20,104 nucleotides of DNA from Balneolales bacterium (GTDB lineage Bacteria > Bacteroidota > Rhodothermia > Balneolales > HLUCCA01): assembly GCA_022565415.1 (NCBI GenBank), contig JAIUMT010000016.1:1-20104 (forward strand). Direction: 5' to 3'. Of this stretch, positions 7,419 through 14,912 are shown in pieces (positions within the stretch are counted from its first letter, which is position 1; each line of letters starts with the position of its first letter). The position numbers and the translations under genes are program-made. Under the pieces are notes generated by a model. The model made no database searches and was not told where the DNA came from. It saw only the letters and a program-made list of their open reading frames with translations.

Positions 7419-8126
7419 TCAGTTCAGCTTGAGCATATAACCGACACCATGAAGTGTAACCAGATAACGAGGATCATCAGGCTGCATTTCGATTTTTGAT
7501 CGCAGCTTTGAAATATGAACATCGACTGTTCGGGTGTTGGTAGAATATTCATATCTCCAAACGTGCTCGAGCAACGCGTCGCGTGAAACGGGTTCATTGG
7601 CCTGACCAACCAAGAAGCGAATCAATTCAACCTCACGTGTTGTAAGTTCGAACTCGCCATCGGGTCGCACAACAACAGATTCATTAAGCTCGATTCGTAT
7701 TGGTCCGAGGGTGATTACATCCATAGGACCTGTTTTAGAATACGAATTGGCTCGGCGCAAACGAGCTTGAATTCGAGCAAGCAACTCTTTCACACCAAAT
7801 GGTTTTGTCATGTAATCATCAGCGCCAATATTGAGACCTGTAACCTTATCAATTTCCTGGTCTCGGGCGGTTAGCATGATAATAGGGAATGTGAACTTAT
7901 CTTCGCGAACTTTCTTGCAAATCTCGAATCCGCTGATGCCCGGCAGCATAACATCAAGAATCATCAAATCAGGCTTAATGTCGTGTACCAGTTGAACTGC
8001 ATCTAATCCTGTCTCAGAAATATGGACTTCATAGCCTTCGTTTTCGAGAGTATCTTGAAGTGTGAAAACTAAACTTGGTTCGTCTTCAACGACCAGTATT
8101 TTTTTTGTTTTAGCTGGCATATTCAA
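7419..8126 (-). CDS. OmpR/PhoB-family response regulator
   Basis: This is a DNA-binding response regulator, phosphorylated by the kinase encoded just upstream. The receiver domain (about 8-122) has the acidic pocket VVEDE (12-16), the phosphoacceptor Asp58 in LMILDVMLPG, Thr86 in MLTARD and Lys108 in MTKPF. After a short linker, a winged-helix domain (about 137-233) shows the ELTTREVELIRFL, VSRDALLEHVW, TRTVDVHISKLRSK and GVGYML segments of the OmpR class. The start overlaps the end of the kinase gene by 17 bases. An in-frame Met two codons later would give an 11-base overlap, so translation is coupled either way. The target genes cannot be named. A palindrome upstream of the kinase gene is a possible autoregulatory site. 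Confidence 0.95.
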   Translation of the reverse strand: MNMPAKTKKILVVEDEPSLVFTLQDTLENEGYEVHISETGLDAVQLVHDIKPDLMILDVMLPGISGFEICKKVREDKFTFPIIMLTARDQEIDKVTGLNIGADDYMTKPFGVKELLARIQARLRRANSYSKTGPMDVITLGPIRIELNESVVVRPDGEFELTTREVELIRFLVGQANEPVSRDALLEHVWRYEYSTNTRTVDVHISKLRSKIEMQPDDPRYLVTLHGVGYMLKLN

Positions 8127-9783
8127 TCTTTGCCTTAGGGTTTACCATTTGAGGTTGCTTCTTGGAAGATGCAACGTGTATAGGGAATGTTACTGAAAAA
8201 ACGGAACCTTTCCGATAGGTAGATTCAACGGTTATAGTTGCTCCGCTCAATTCTACCAATGATTTAACGATAGACAACCCCAATCCGTGCCCTTTAGTTC
8301 GAGCAGTGAGGGTGTCTTCGGCTCTGTAGAACTTGTCAAAAATGTATTTCATAGACTTTTTGGGAATGCCCAAGCCATGATCTTCCACCTGTAACGAGAT
8401 GGATTGGGAATCATGAATAAGACGCACAGCCAGATACTTTTCATCAATACTATATTTCATAGCGTCCTCGACCAGATTACCCAATATAGTTTCGAAACTA
8501 TCTTTATCGACCATCACTAGAGGTAGGTTATCCGGAATTACAATCACAGGATCAAAACCAGAACTTTTTATCAATGGTTGGTGCTCGTTCATATAGTTTT
8601 GAACCAAAACACCAAGTGAATACGGTTTGGGTTTTATGATGTGTTGCCCGGCATCATTTCGGGCAACATCCAAAAGTTTTTCAATCATGTGCCGTAATCG
8701 TAAAGATTCGGTATGGATATGCTTTCCGTACGTTTTTAAACGATCTGGATTCGTAACTCTACCGTCGGCAAGGTTTTCGCCCGCGGCCTGCATCATAGCC
8801 AGAGGAGTTTTGAGTTCATGAGTCACATTGGCCAAAAATCCGGCCTGACGTTCCAGCAAGCTGCGTTCTTTCTGAGCTAATATCAGCATAAGCGTAAGAC
8901 TACCGAGTAATAAGGTGAGCGCTCCACCCATAACCAGTAAATTCCGGGTGAGGTTGGCTTTAGAAGCAATAACGGCAGGACTCTCATCAAAAACGACTTT
9001 AAGATTCCAGTTATCTAGCAAGTCTGGAAAGCGTTGAATGTACTGTACTTTTCGGCGTTGATAGGGCACATTTGGTGTATTAGTGGCTAGCACTTCATTT
9101 TTTAGCCAATCGTGCAACCAAACACTCATGCCGCTTTGGTCACCCGTTCCAAATGCTTCCACAAGCTGATTCGACAAATAATCGTTAATGAGGTAATCGT
9201 TATTAATTTCGAACGTTAGATATCCGACAATTTCCGTGCCTCGCGGATTAATAAGAGCGACGGTCATGGTTCGATGCGTATCAAAAACTACTTTCGTACT
9301 CCATCGATAATCCTGCAACAGTACTTTCATGCGGGTTCGCGTGAGGCCTAGTCCGTCGCAGATAAAATCGGGAACATCGCCGGCGGTAGTCAATTTTCTT
9401 GTGGTAGGATCAAATCTTTGAATTGCCCCCTGGGTTGAACAGTTGTCGAAATCCGGATAGGCAAAATAAACTGTACCGAATAACGGATCTTCCGTTGCGT
9501 CGAACAAAACATCGGCTAGTGAAGTATTTAGAGGCAAACGCTGATCAAATTCATCATGAAGCTGCTCCATGTTTAGCTTCCAGATACCTGCAACTGGCGC
9601 CCTGAATCGGCTTCTGGTTGTAAATGAAAAGTCGGAGAGCTGTGCTTTTTGTCTGTCTGCGGCGGCGCTTATTGTCGATTCGTGGAGTGCATACAAAGAA
9701 TACACGTTCATACCGGTTAAGCCGATGATAGCCAATGCCGCCATCGTTAGTAAAATCCACCGGAATCTTAAATATTTCTTCAT
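8110..9783 (-). CDS. Sensor histidine kinase, atypical N-box
   Basis: This is a membrane sensor kinase, 557 residues. TM1 (about 9-33) and TM2 (about 281-303) frame a ~245-residue periplasmic sensor region with two Cys (115, 142). No HAMP domain is seen: TM2 runs straight into the DHp helix. His322 is the phosphoacceptor in FLANVTHELKTP. The ATPase domain has the N-box LGNLVEDAMKYS (434-445), G1 VEDHGLGI (467-473), the F-box FDKFYRAED, and G2 KGHGLGLSIVK (497-507). The position that is normally the Mg-binding Asn (the N of NAxKY) is Asp440 here, while the first N-box Asn (436) is kept. The gene overlaps the response regulator gene. The ligand is unknown, and the sensor region resembles no domain I can name. 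A weak TTG-N19-TAATAT element lies upstream. Confidence 0.93.
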   Translation of the reverse strand: MKKYLRFRWILLTMAALAIIGLTGMNVYSLYALHESTISAAADRQKAQLSDFSFTTRSRFRAPVAGIWKLNMEQLHDEFDQRLPLNTSLADVLFDATEDPLFGTVYFAYPDFDNCSTQGAIQRFDPTTRKLTTAGDVPDFICDGLGLTRTRMKVLLQDYRWSTKVVFDTHRTMTVALINPRGTEIVGYLTFEINNDYLINDYLSNQLVEAFGTGDQSGMSVWLHDWLKNEVLATNTPNVPYQRRKVQYIQRFPDLLDNWNLKVVFDESPAVIASKANLTRNLLVMGGALTLLLGSLTLMLILAQKERSLLERQAGFLANVTHELKTPLAMMQAAGENLADGRVTNPDRLKTYGKHIHTESLRLRHMIEKLLDVARNDAGQHIIKPKPYSLGVLVQNYMNEHQPLIKSSGFDPVIVIPDNLPLVMVDKDSFETILGNLVEDAMKYSIDEKYLAVRLIHDSQSISLQVEDHGLGIPKKSMKYIFDKFYRAEDTLTARTKGHGLGLSIVKSLVELSGATITVESTYRKGSVFSVTFPIHVASSKKQPQMVNPKAKIEYAS

Positions 9784-9876
9784 AGGACGTCAACTCGGAC
9801 TGAAAATGATATTACATTCGAACATTAAATATACAAAAATGTGTTTCATATTCTGCTGAATGAGGCATTCTAGCGT

Positions 9877-9893
9877 AATAGTTCATAACTATT
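9877..9893. promoter_or_regulatory. Palindrome in the divergent kinase/secreted-protein intergenic region
   Basis: AATAGTT-CAT-AACTATT is a perfect 7-bp inverted repeat with a 3-base centre, about 94 bases ahead of the kinase gene and 125 ahead of the secreted-protein gene. Its size and symmetry fit a dimeric regulator site. Function is inferred only. Confidence 0.3.
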
Positions 9894-10017
9894 TACATGA
9901 AGCTTTAATAACGGCTACGCATATCGTTTTCTTTTTTAACATATTGGCTTGTTCATTTGTGATAACTTACCACGTGCCATCAACTAATTTGTTTTCAAAC
10001 TGTTACCAACCATTTAT

Positions 10018-11874
10018 ATGATACGACTAGCAACAATTTTGCAACTTTTGGTTCTTATCTCGTTTACATCAATTGCAAACGCTCAAGACAGTAACGACCC
10101 GGTTTTACTACACTATTGGTCGTTTAATAATGTGAATTCATTTGAAACTCCCGACGTCACAATCGGAAATGGTGAGTTAATCGCGAATCTTGTTGGCAAC
10201 ACCGAGATAACAACAGGAACCGGACAGGATTTCGTCGGCGAAAATGCTCGGAACAATGATACTGCCGGTGCGCATTTGCGATTTAACAATCCGATTGGGT
10301 CTAGGCTTACATTTTCAGTTCCGACCTCAGGTTACGATAACATTGTGTTCAAATATGAAACTCGTCGTTCTGGAAGCGGTGCCGACACTCAGTTTATCAC
10401 GTACACCACCGACGGGACCAGTTACAACGCACTTCGAATACTGGAAGTAACCGAAACTCCGACGGTAATTACACTCGATTTCAGCGACTTCCCCGAAGTT
10501 AACGACAACCCCGACTTTTCTATTAGGTTTGAATTTAACGACACAACCGATCCCCCTAATCTGGCCGGAAACAACCGTTTTGATAATGTTACGGTTGATG
10601 GGATACCACTTGACGGTACAAATCTGCCTCCTTTTTTGGTGAATACCGTAGATTTGAAGGAAATCGTAGCCAAAGAATCTATCAGCATTCGTGACTTAAT
10701 CGAATCGTTATTTGAAGACCCCGAAGATGATGAATTAACCTTTACATTTAATGTTGATAAATCAGACGTTGCTGGTGTTGCTCAGTCGGGAGATGACATC
10801 CGGCTGGAAGGTCGCATAGCTGGGGAAACACTATTAACTGTGTCTGCCTCAGACGGAGAAAACCTACCCGTTTCAACAACTATTCGGGTTTTGGTATATC
10901 CCGATCCATTTTTTGCAGAAGCAGCTGTCAATGACAATTTCTATTACATGTTCGATGAGTGGAGCGAAGACGAGCCCGAAGGAAGCTTTCCCGATCACAT
11001 GCTCTTCCTGCAATCTAATATTTCCGATCCGGGTGCGTATGATGATTTACTTTACGCTTATCAAATTCCCGAAGCCGAATACGCAGCCGAAGATGCGGGC
11101 AACGTTGGATTTCCTTACAAAAATTCGGCTCGATCAAGAATTAACGGACTCGGTGCGGATGGTATTTCATTGATAAACACGGGCAGAGACCGGGATCTTG
11201 GCGGTGTATTAATATCGGCCGACATCAATAAGTCCGAATTCTACACACTTGTTACATTTGAAGCCTCCACCCTTCGTGCCAATTCTCGCGTGTACGGATT
11301 GCGCTTGCAGCACAGAACCGTCCGAAAAGATGGCGATACCGGCTACGTGTTTTCCGAGTGGAAAGATGCTATGGTCGGTAGTCAAATTGTTGAGTATGAG
11401 CGATCTGAGGTGATTGATGAATTAAGTTCTTCGGAGTACCCACATTATTTCTCCGTAGAAAGCGATGAGCATGTCCAATTTTTGCTTCGTTATTATTATA
11501 CCGGCGAGCGCTTAAGCGAGACAAGTGGTGCCAGAGATATGATTCGCTTAGCCAGTTTTAACATTAGCAAAGTTCCAGTGAATTCGATTGAAGAACCAAC
11601 AGCACTCCCATCCGTGGTTGTGTTGGACCAAAACTACCCAAACCCGTTTAATCCGAGTACTACGATTGGGTTTTCCCTACCCGAGTCGCAACACATTAAC
11701 TTAACAGTTTTCGATATACTGGGAAGAAAAATCAGCACCCTAGTCGAAGAGGTTCTACCAGCAGGCCAGCATTCAGTTAATCTGGATGCGAGTAACCTCA
11801 GCAGTGGTTTATATATTTACAGACTCCAAACGCAGAATGGCACTATATCGCGAACCATGTCGTTAATAAAGTAG
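10018..11874 (+). CDS. Secreted multidomain protein with type IX sorting tag
   Basis: The product has 618 residues and starts with a signal peptide (1-22, ending SIANAQ). Residues about 29-196 form a beta-rich domain beginning LLHYWSFNN and ending NRFDNVTVDGI, as in lectin-like/jelly-roll modules of Bacteroidota secreted proteins. Residues about 205-296 look like an Ig/cadherin-like module (LFEDPEDDELTFTF ... TLLTVSASDGE). Residues about 300-520 contain RINGLGADGISLINTG and a following beta sandwich (NSRVYGLRLQHR), a module I associate with secreted lamin-tail/CotH-type proteins. The last ~85 residues (LDQNYPNPFNPSTTIGFSLP to the terminal Lys) are a type IX secretion sorting domain. It should therefore be exported across both membranes and anchored or released at the surface. 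No catalytic motif is visible, so adhesion or binding is more likely than catalysis. Confidence 0.85.
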   Translation: MIRLATILQLLVLISFTSIANAQDSNDPVLLHYWSFNNVNSFETPDVTIGNGELIANLVGNTEITTGTGQDFVGENARNNDTAGAHLRFNNPIGSRLTFSVPTSGYDNIVFKYETRRSGSGADTQFITYTTDGTSYNALRILEVTETPTVITLDFSDFPEVNDNPDFSIRFEFNDTTDPPNLAGNNRFDNVTVDGIPLDGTNLPPFLVNTVDLKEIVAKESISIRDLIESLFEDPEDDELTFTFNVDKSDVAGVAQSGDDIRLEGRIAGETLLTVSASDGENLPVSTTIRVLVYPDPFFAEAAVNDNFYYMFDEWSEDEPEGSFPDHMLFLQSNISDPGAYDDLLYAYQIPEAEYAAEDAGNVGFPYKNSARSRINGLGADGISLINTGRDRDLGGVLISADINKSEFYTLVTFEASTLRANSRVYGLRLQHRTVRKDGDTGYVFSEWKDAMVGSQIVEYERSEVIDELSSSEYPHYFSVESDEHVQFLLRYYYTGERLSETSGARDMIRLASFNISKVPVNSIEEPTALPSVVVLDQNYPNPFNPSTTIGFSLPESQHINLTVFDILGRKISTLVEEVLPAGQHSVNLDASNLSSGLYIYRLQTQNGTISRTMSLIK

Positions 11875-11966
11875 AACACGAACAACTAATTGAATTCCAG
11901 CAGAAAAGCGCATTTTCGCGTTCTTAACGTTTGCTGAATTGCTATTGGTTGACTATGTTATTCGAG

Positions 11967-11992
11967 GCGTTCCATTCTTTAAAATGGAATGC
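11967..11992 (+). promoter_or_regulatory. 10-bp inverted repeat ahead of the beta-propeller gene
   Basis: GCGTTCCATT (11967-11976) pairs with AATGGAATGC (11983-11992) over the loop CTTTAA, with one G-T pair. It ends 38 bases ahead of the chosen ATG. There is no T run, so it is not a terminator. It could be a 5'-leader RNA hairpin or an operator. Confidence 0.4.
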
Positions 11993-12030
11993 TAAATTAT
12001 CACCTGCAACAGAAACTTGAGAAGAGATAT

Positions 12031-13359
12031 ATGAAAAAATCATTACAGAACATGAATCGGTCTGTTAAGACCGTTGCAAGATCATTTGCTTTAACAGCAA
12101 TTCTTGCAAGTGGATTGGCATTAGCGCCTGCCACACAAGCACAACACGCTATCGGCGATCCTATCTGGGTTGTTGAAGGATTCGGACCGGAGGCTTGGTT
12201 TTCCGGATCTGGAAACCAGGTTCGTGGTATTGCCTTAAACCCTGCTACTGGCAACGTACTTGTTCCATCGCGTGCTGATGGCATACGAGTTGAACAATTA
12301 AATCCAGCAACTGGTGAATCACTAGGATCTCTAAATACCGATGGAATTTCTGGCGGTATTTTACCCCTAAACCGAATTGCCGTCACCGATGATGGACAAA
12401 TTTTTGCAACCAACCTGATATTAGACTCAGGCACCGATTTCACCATCTGGTACTGGTCGGATGAGAACGCAGATCCAGTTGCGTTGTTTGTGGGTAACCC
12501 GACCCCAAACAAGCGTTATGGTGATGGTATCGGCGTTGCAGGAACCGGCGATAATGTCGAATTATATGTTTCTGGTACTTTTACCAACAACATCGCAATA
12601 TTTTCATTTGATGGTGAAGAACTGGATCAAACTCCACGTGTTGTAACCATACCCGAAGATGCAGCAAACGCAAGCATCATTCGAGTTCCGAACTCAGATT
12701 ACGCATGGATTAATGGTCGCGACCAAGTAGCCCGTAAAATCAACTTGGAAACAGGCGATATTGTTGCTTCAATCCCTTCAGATGTATTGCCACTTAGCTT
12801 TGGCGACATCGATTACATCGCAGCTAACGGTCGTGAGTTTTTGCTTGCAGGTATCGCTGCTGTTGAAGACAACAACTTCCTTCTTATTGATGTATCTGAC
12901 GATACCAACCCAGTACTTATCGCTGAAACCGGAAATATTGGCCTGGGCGAAAACATGTTCAGAACAGCTGGTGTTTCTATTGATAGTGAGAATGAAATCG
13001 CTTATGTATTGGCAACAAATGTTGCGGTAGCTGCTTACGACTTGAGCGATGCACTTCAGATTACGGTTAGTATTGAGCACGACACAACAACTCCTCAAGC
13101 TTTTGTATTGCAACAAAACTTCCCTAACCCATTTAACCCAACAACTAATATTGAGTTCTCATTGCCAAATGCAGAACATGTACAATTGAACGTGTACAAC
13201 ATGTTAGGTCAGCAAGTGGCTACAGTGGTTAATGAAGTTCGCGGTGCCGGCTCACATACCGTTCGCTTCGATGCAAGTGGACTTGGATCTGGTGTTTACA
13301 TCTATCGCTTACAAGCTGGCGAGCATATTGCCAACATGCGTATGACCTTAGTTAAATAA
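12031..13359 (+). CDS. Secreted beta-propeller-like protein with type IX sorting tag
   Basis: The product has 442 residues from the ATG at 12031. A TTG 14 codons earlier is in frame but lies in the leader hairpin, and MKKSLQNMNRSVKTVARS is a natural signal-peptide start. The signal peptide ends near ATQAQ (38). The middle shows repeated strand patterns with D-x-x-G turns, such as LNPATGNVLVPSRADGI, LNRIAVTDDGQIFATN, KINLETGDIVASIPSD and FLLIDVSDDTNPVLIAE, as in six- or seven-bladed propellers (SMP-30/NHL or DUF4623-like). From about 357 to the end, FVLQQNFPNPFNPTTNIEFSLP and the following strands form a type IX sorting domain. It follows another tagged protein gene and is closed by a strong terminator. 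No enzymatic residues could be assigned. Confidence 0.85.
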   Translation: MKKSLQNMNRSVKTVARSFALTAILASGLALAPATQAQHAIGDPIWVVEGFGPEAWFSGSGNQVRGIALNPATGNVLVPSRADGIRVEQLNPATGESLGSLNTDGISGGILPLNRIAVTDDGQIFATNLILDSGTDFTIWYWSDENADPVALFVGNPTPNKRYGDGIGVAGTGDNVELYVSGTFTNNIAIFSFDGEELDQTPRVVTIPEDAANASIIRVPNSDYAWINGRDQVARKINLETGDIVASIPSDVLPLSFGDIDYIAANGREFLLAGIAAVEDNNFLLIDVSDDTNPVLIAETGNIGLGENMFRTAGVSIDSENEIAYVLATNVAVAAYDLSDALQITVSIEHDTTTPQAFVLQQNFPNPFNPTTNIEFSLPNAEHVQLNVYNMLGQQVATVVNEVRGAGSHTVRFDASGLGSGVYIYRLQAGEHIANMRMTLVK

Positions 13360-13382
13360 GACACCCGCCTGAAAAAACTCTT

Positions 13383-13417
13383 AAAGGCCACTTTCGGAAT
13401 TTCCGGAAGTGGCTTTT
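13383..13417 (+). terminator. Strong rho-independent terminator
   Basis: GCCACTTTCGGA (13387-13398) pairs with TCCGGAAGTGGC (13402-13413), 12 pairs with one G-T, over a 3-base loop. The stem is extended by AAAG/TTTT and followed by TTTTATATTTT. It ends the beta-propeller transcript. Confidence 0.92.
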
Positions 13418-13521
13418 ATATTTTAGTACCTTTTCGTTTGTTTTCAGATGCTGAGGTAAATATTTTAAACAGGTAAGTCATCACTGCTATTAATTATCAT
13501 TTACAGAAAACACCTGAACCC

Positions 13522-14769
13522 ATGAAAACATTATTTATGATGTTGATGCTCTCCATAATTGCGACTGGTTGTGTCAACGCCGACTCTACTAAAACCCACA
13601 AACCCGTCCTGAACGGACTGGATGTTTTAGAAAATGAAAACTTCGAATCGTTGCAAGGCAAACGTGTAGGCCTCATCACCAATGCAACCGGAGTTAATCT
13701 TACGTTAGAATCTAACATCGACCTCTTACACAATTCTCCAAACGTAGAACTGGCAGCGCTTTTCGGTCCAGAACACGGTGTTAGAGGCGATATCAATGCC
13801 GGCGACTATGTCGAGACTTATATCGACGAGAAAACCGGTGTAACTGTTTTTTCCGTTTATGGCGCAACCCGTAAGCCAACCCAAGAAATGCTGGAAGGAC
13901 TGGATGTGCTAATCTACGACATTCAGGATGTGGGTTCCCGTTCATATACATTCATTTCAACAATGGGACTCGCCATGGAAGCCGCTGCCGAAAAGGGCAT
14001 CGAGTTCTGGGTACTGGACCGTCCAAATCCACTTGGTGGCAAAATTGAAGGTAACATTACAGAACCCGATTATATCTCGTTTGTGAGCCAATTCAAAATA
14101 CCATATGTGTACGGAATGACATCTGGCGAACTTGCAGTAATGCTAAACGAAGAAGGTATGCTGGAAGACAGTGCAAAAGTTGATCTCACCGTCGTTGAAA
14201 TGCAAAACTGGAATCGGGGCATGAATTTCGAAGAAACAGGTCTGCCTTGGGTGCCAACATCACCGCACATCCCACACCGTCATACCGCTGTATACTATAC
14301 CGCAACTGGTATTATGGGCGAACTTCACACCTTGAGCGAAGGCGTTGGCTATACCATGCCGTTTGAGCTGATGGGTGCTACTTATCTGGATTCGCACGAA
14401 ATAACAGACCGAATGAACAACCTCGGACTCGAAGGCATAACCTTCCGACCGAAAACCTGGAGACCGTACTACGGTAGAAATCAGGGTGAAGTATTGCATG
14501 GCGTTCAGATGTACATTTTCGACTGGTCGAAGGTAAACATTATGAGTCTTCAGTTTCTTTTCATGCAGGAAGTTCACGCGCTGCACCCAGACATGGATCC
14601 ATTTGACACATCTGCAGCGCGTATCAGAATGTTCGATCGTGTAGCTGGATCTAGCACCGTTCGCGAATTATTCAGCCAGAATTACCGGTACTCAGACATT
14701 GAGGAATTCCTGAACAAAGACATTGAAAGCTTCCGAGCCCTCTCTTCTCAGTACTATTTATATCCATAA
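13522..14769 (+). CDS. namZ: Exo-beta-N-acetylmuramidase NamZ-type (DUF1343, GH171)
   Basis: DUF1343 proteins, founded by NamZ/YbbC of Bacillus subtilis, release terminal MurNAc from peptidoglycan fragments. This 415-residue product has the family landmarks: GKRVGLITNATG (46-57), FGPEHGVRG (81-89) with its conserved Glu, YDIQDVGSRSYT (132-143), LDRPNPLGG (165-173), SPHIPH and EGVGYT. The N-terminus MKTLFMMLMLSIIATGC has a lipobox ending at Cys17, so it is probably a lipoprotein in the periplasm. Length and motifs are complete. A hairpin terminator separates it from the next gene. Downstream lie an AmpG-like permease and a NagZ-type GH3 enzyme, the expected partners in cell-wall sugar salvage. 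In B. subtilis the homologue also sits beside nagZ. Confidence in family is high. The exact substrate is taken from the family. Confidence 0.92.
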   Translation: MKTLFMMLMLSIIATGCVNADSTKTHKPVLNGLDVLENENFESLQGKRVGLITNATGVNLTLESNIDLLHNSPNVELAALFGPEHGVRGDINAGDYVETYIDEKTGVTVFSVYGATRKPTQEMLEGLDVLIYDIQDVGSRSYTFISTMGLAMEAAAEKGIEFWVLDRPNPLGGKIEGNITEPDYISFVSQFKIPYVYGMTSGELAVMLNEEGMLEDSAKVDLTVVEMQNWNRGMNFEETGLPWVPTSPHIPHRHTAVYYTATGIMGELHTLSEGVGYTMPFELMGATYLDSHEITDRMNNLGLEGITFRPKTWRPYYGRNQGEVLHGVQMYIFDWSKVNIMSLQFLFMQEVHALHPDMDPFDTSAARIRMFDRVAGSSTVRELFSQNYRYSDIEEFLNKDIESFRALSSQYYLYP

Positions 14770-14774
14770 TTTTT

Positions 14775-14808
14775 AAAAGCAGGATTTTTTTAAGTCCTGC
14801 TTTTTTTT
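14775..14808 (+). terminator. Terminator after the namZ gene
   Basis: AAAAGCAGGA (14775-14784) pairs with TCCTGC plus T run (14795 onward), followed by eight T bases. The A run on the other side could also support termination on the minus strand, though no minus-strand gene converges here. Confidence 0.88.
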
Positions 14809-14886
14809 CAGTTTATTTCGGTCAATACTATGCGCGGCCAACGTGAATTTGCTCGGCCAAGACGCATGAAACAAATTGTTAAAATC

Positions 14887-14896
14887 GGCACGTGCC
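14887..14896. promoter_or_regulatory. Perfect palindrome just ahead of the permease gene
   Basis: GGCACGTGCC is a 10-base perfect palindrome ending 16 bases before the permease ATG. The core CACGTGCCAT also occurs at 9971-9980 ahead of the first secreted-protein gene. It may be a regulator site, but short matches like this can arise by chance. Confidence 0.25.
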
Positions 14897-14912
14897 ATAA
14901 ATAAGCCAAAAC

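Noticed and set aside
9971..9980. Decamer CACGTGCCAT shared with 14889-14898 as a common regulator site
   Set aside because: Only two copies, at different distances from the start codons. A match of this length between intergenic regions of this size can be chance.
9784..10017. Promoters of the kinase and secreted-protein genes
   Set aside because: Only weak partial matches to -33/-7 boxes were found on either strand. Not firm enough to list, apart from the palindrome.
11989..12030. TTG start 14 codons ahead of the beta-propeller protein
   Set aside because: It lies in the 3' arm of the leader hairpin and would place charged residues before a normal signal peptide starting at 12031.
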